From JANNHP01 sp031404455 (lineage in GTDB: Bacteria; Planctomycetota; JAJSAM01; JAJVHW01), in NCBI GenBank assembly GCA_031404455.1, contig JANNHP010000078.1, forward strand, positions 1 to 13,939: 13,939 nt of DNA, read 5' to 3'. The first letter of the stretch is position 1. Every line of letters begins with the position of its first letter. Shown here piece by piece: positions 13,818 to 13,939 of the stretch. A program made the translations under genes and the position numbers. Under the pieces are notes generated by a model. The model saw nothing but the letters and a program-made list of their open reading frames with translations. It searched no databases and was not told where the DNA came from.

Positions 13818-13939
13818 TCAGTTCTGGAGGAGCTGCTTCTGGAGCGCCGCGAGACGAGTGCGGAACGTGCGGTCGATCACGCGGTCGCCCACGCGGATCG
13901 ACGCGCCTGCGAGGACGCCCGGGTCCACGCGCTCGTGGA
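13818..13939 (-). CDS. atpH: F1F0 ATP synthase subunit delta, C-terminal fragment
   Basis: Only the last 39 residues lie in the window; the gene continues past the right edge. The fragment HERVDPGVLAGASIRVGDRV, followed by IDRTFRTRLAALQKQLLQN, matches the C-terminal signature of the delta subunit (VDPxLIGG-xxxRxGDxxxDxS-xxxRLxxLxxxL). Delta links the peripheral stalk to the top of F1. Its position directly before atpA is the usual order. The stop is TGA at 13818-13820. The 30-nt gap to atpA (13788-13817) contains the atpA ribosome-binding site and nothing else evident. Confidence 0.92.
   Translation of the reverse strand, partial: HERVDPGVLAGASIRVGDRVIDRTFRTRLAALQKQLLQN

Overview
The window is a GC-rich bacterial chromosome segment. 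The gene repertoire (F-type ATP synthase operon, RavA-like MoxR/VWA pair, UMF1-family transporter, DUF983 protein, secreted PPC-domain protease) and frequent GTG starts fit a high-GC, probably Gram-negative environmental lineage. Acidobacteriota or a neighbouring phylum is my guess, but nothing here fixes the taxonomy.

Left end (1-676): no credible protein gene. The stretch is packed with perfect or near-perfect hairpins on the + strand, several capped by GNRA or UUCG tetraloops. A short module, AACCC-loop ending in GA-GGG, recurs seven times. The stretch ends in a long GAAA-capped hairpin followed by a short pyrimidine tract. I read it as the 3' part of a large structured non-coding RNA that starts outside the window. 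I could not match it to RNase P RNA, tmRNA, SRP RNA, 6S RNA, a group II intron or the one IscB omega-RNA I could compare from memory. It is the most interesting object in the window.

Plus-strand genes (735-4120): a PTS EIIA/PtsN-like phosphocarrier, then a RavA-like MoxR AAA+ ATPase overlapping a VWA-domain partner by 10 nt. The EIIA and MoxR genes both start at GTG, lack a Shine-Dalgarno sequence and have a -10-like hexamer 7-8 nt upstream, as expected of leaderless transcripts.

Minus-strand block (4100-13939), read right to left: atpH (3' end only), atpA, atpG, atpD, atpC, M28 metallopeptidase, DUF983 zinc-ribbon membrane protein, secreted lysyl-endopeptidase-like serine protease with PPC-Fn3-PPC tail, UMF1/Atg22-like MFS transporter. 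Gaps range from overlaps to 30 nt, with one gap of 83 nt before the serine protease, so the ATP synthase operon may run into a peptide-handling set. The transporter gene converges on the VWA gene with a 21-nt 3' overlap and no terminator between them.

Points to check: atpD is broken by a frameshift near 10375-10381, probably a 2-nt deletion or sequence error. AtpA carries an insertion of about 45 residues before its Walker B strand. AtpC has a basic C-terminal extension that overlaps the M28 start.
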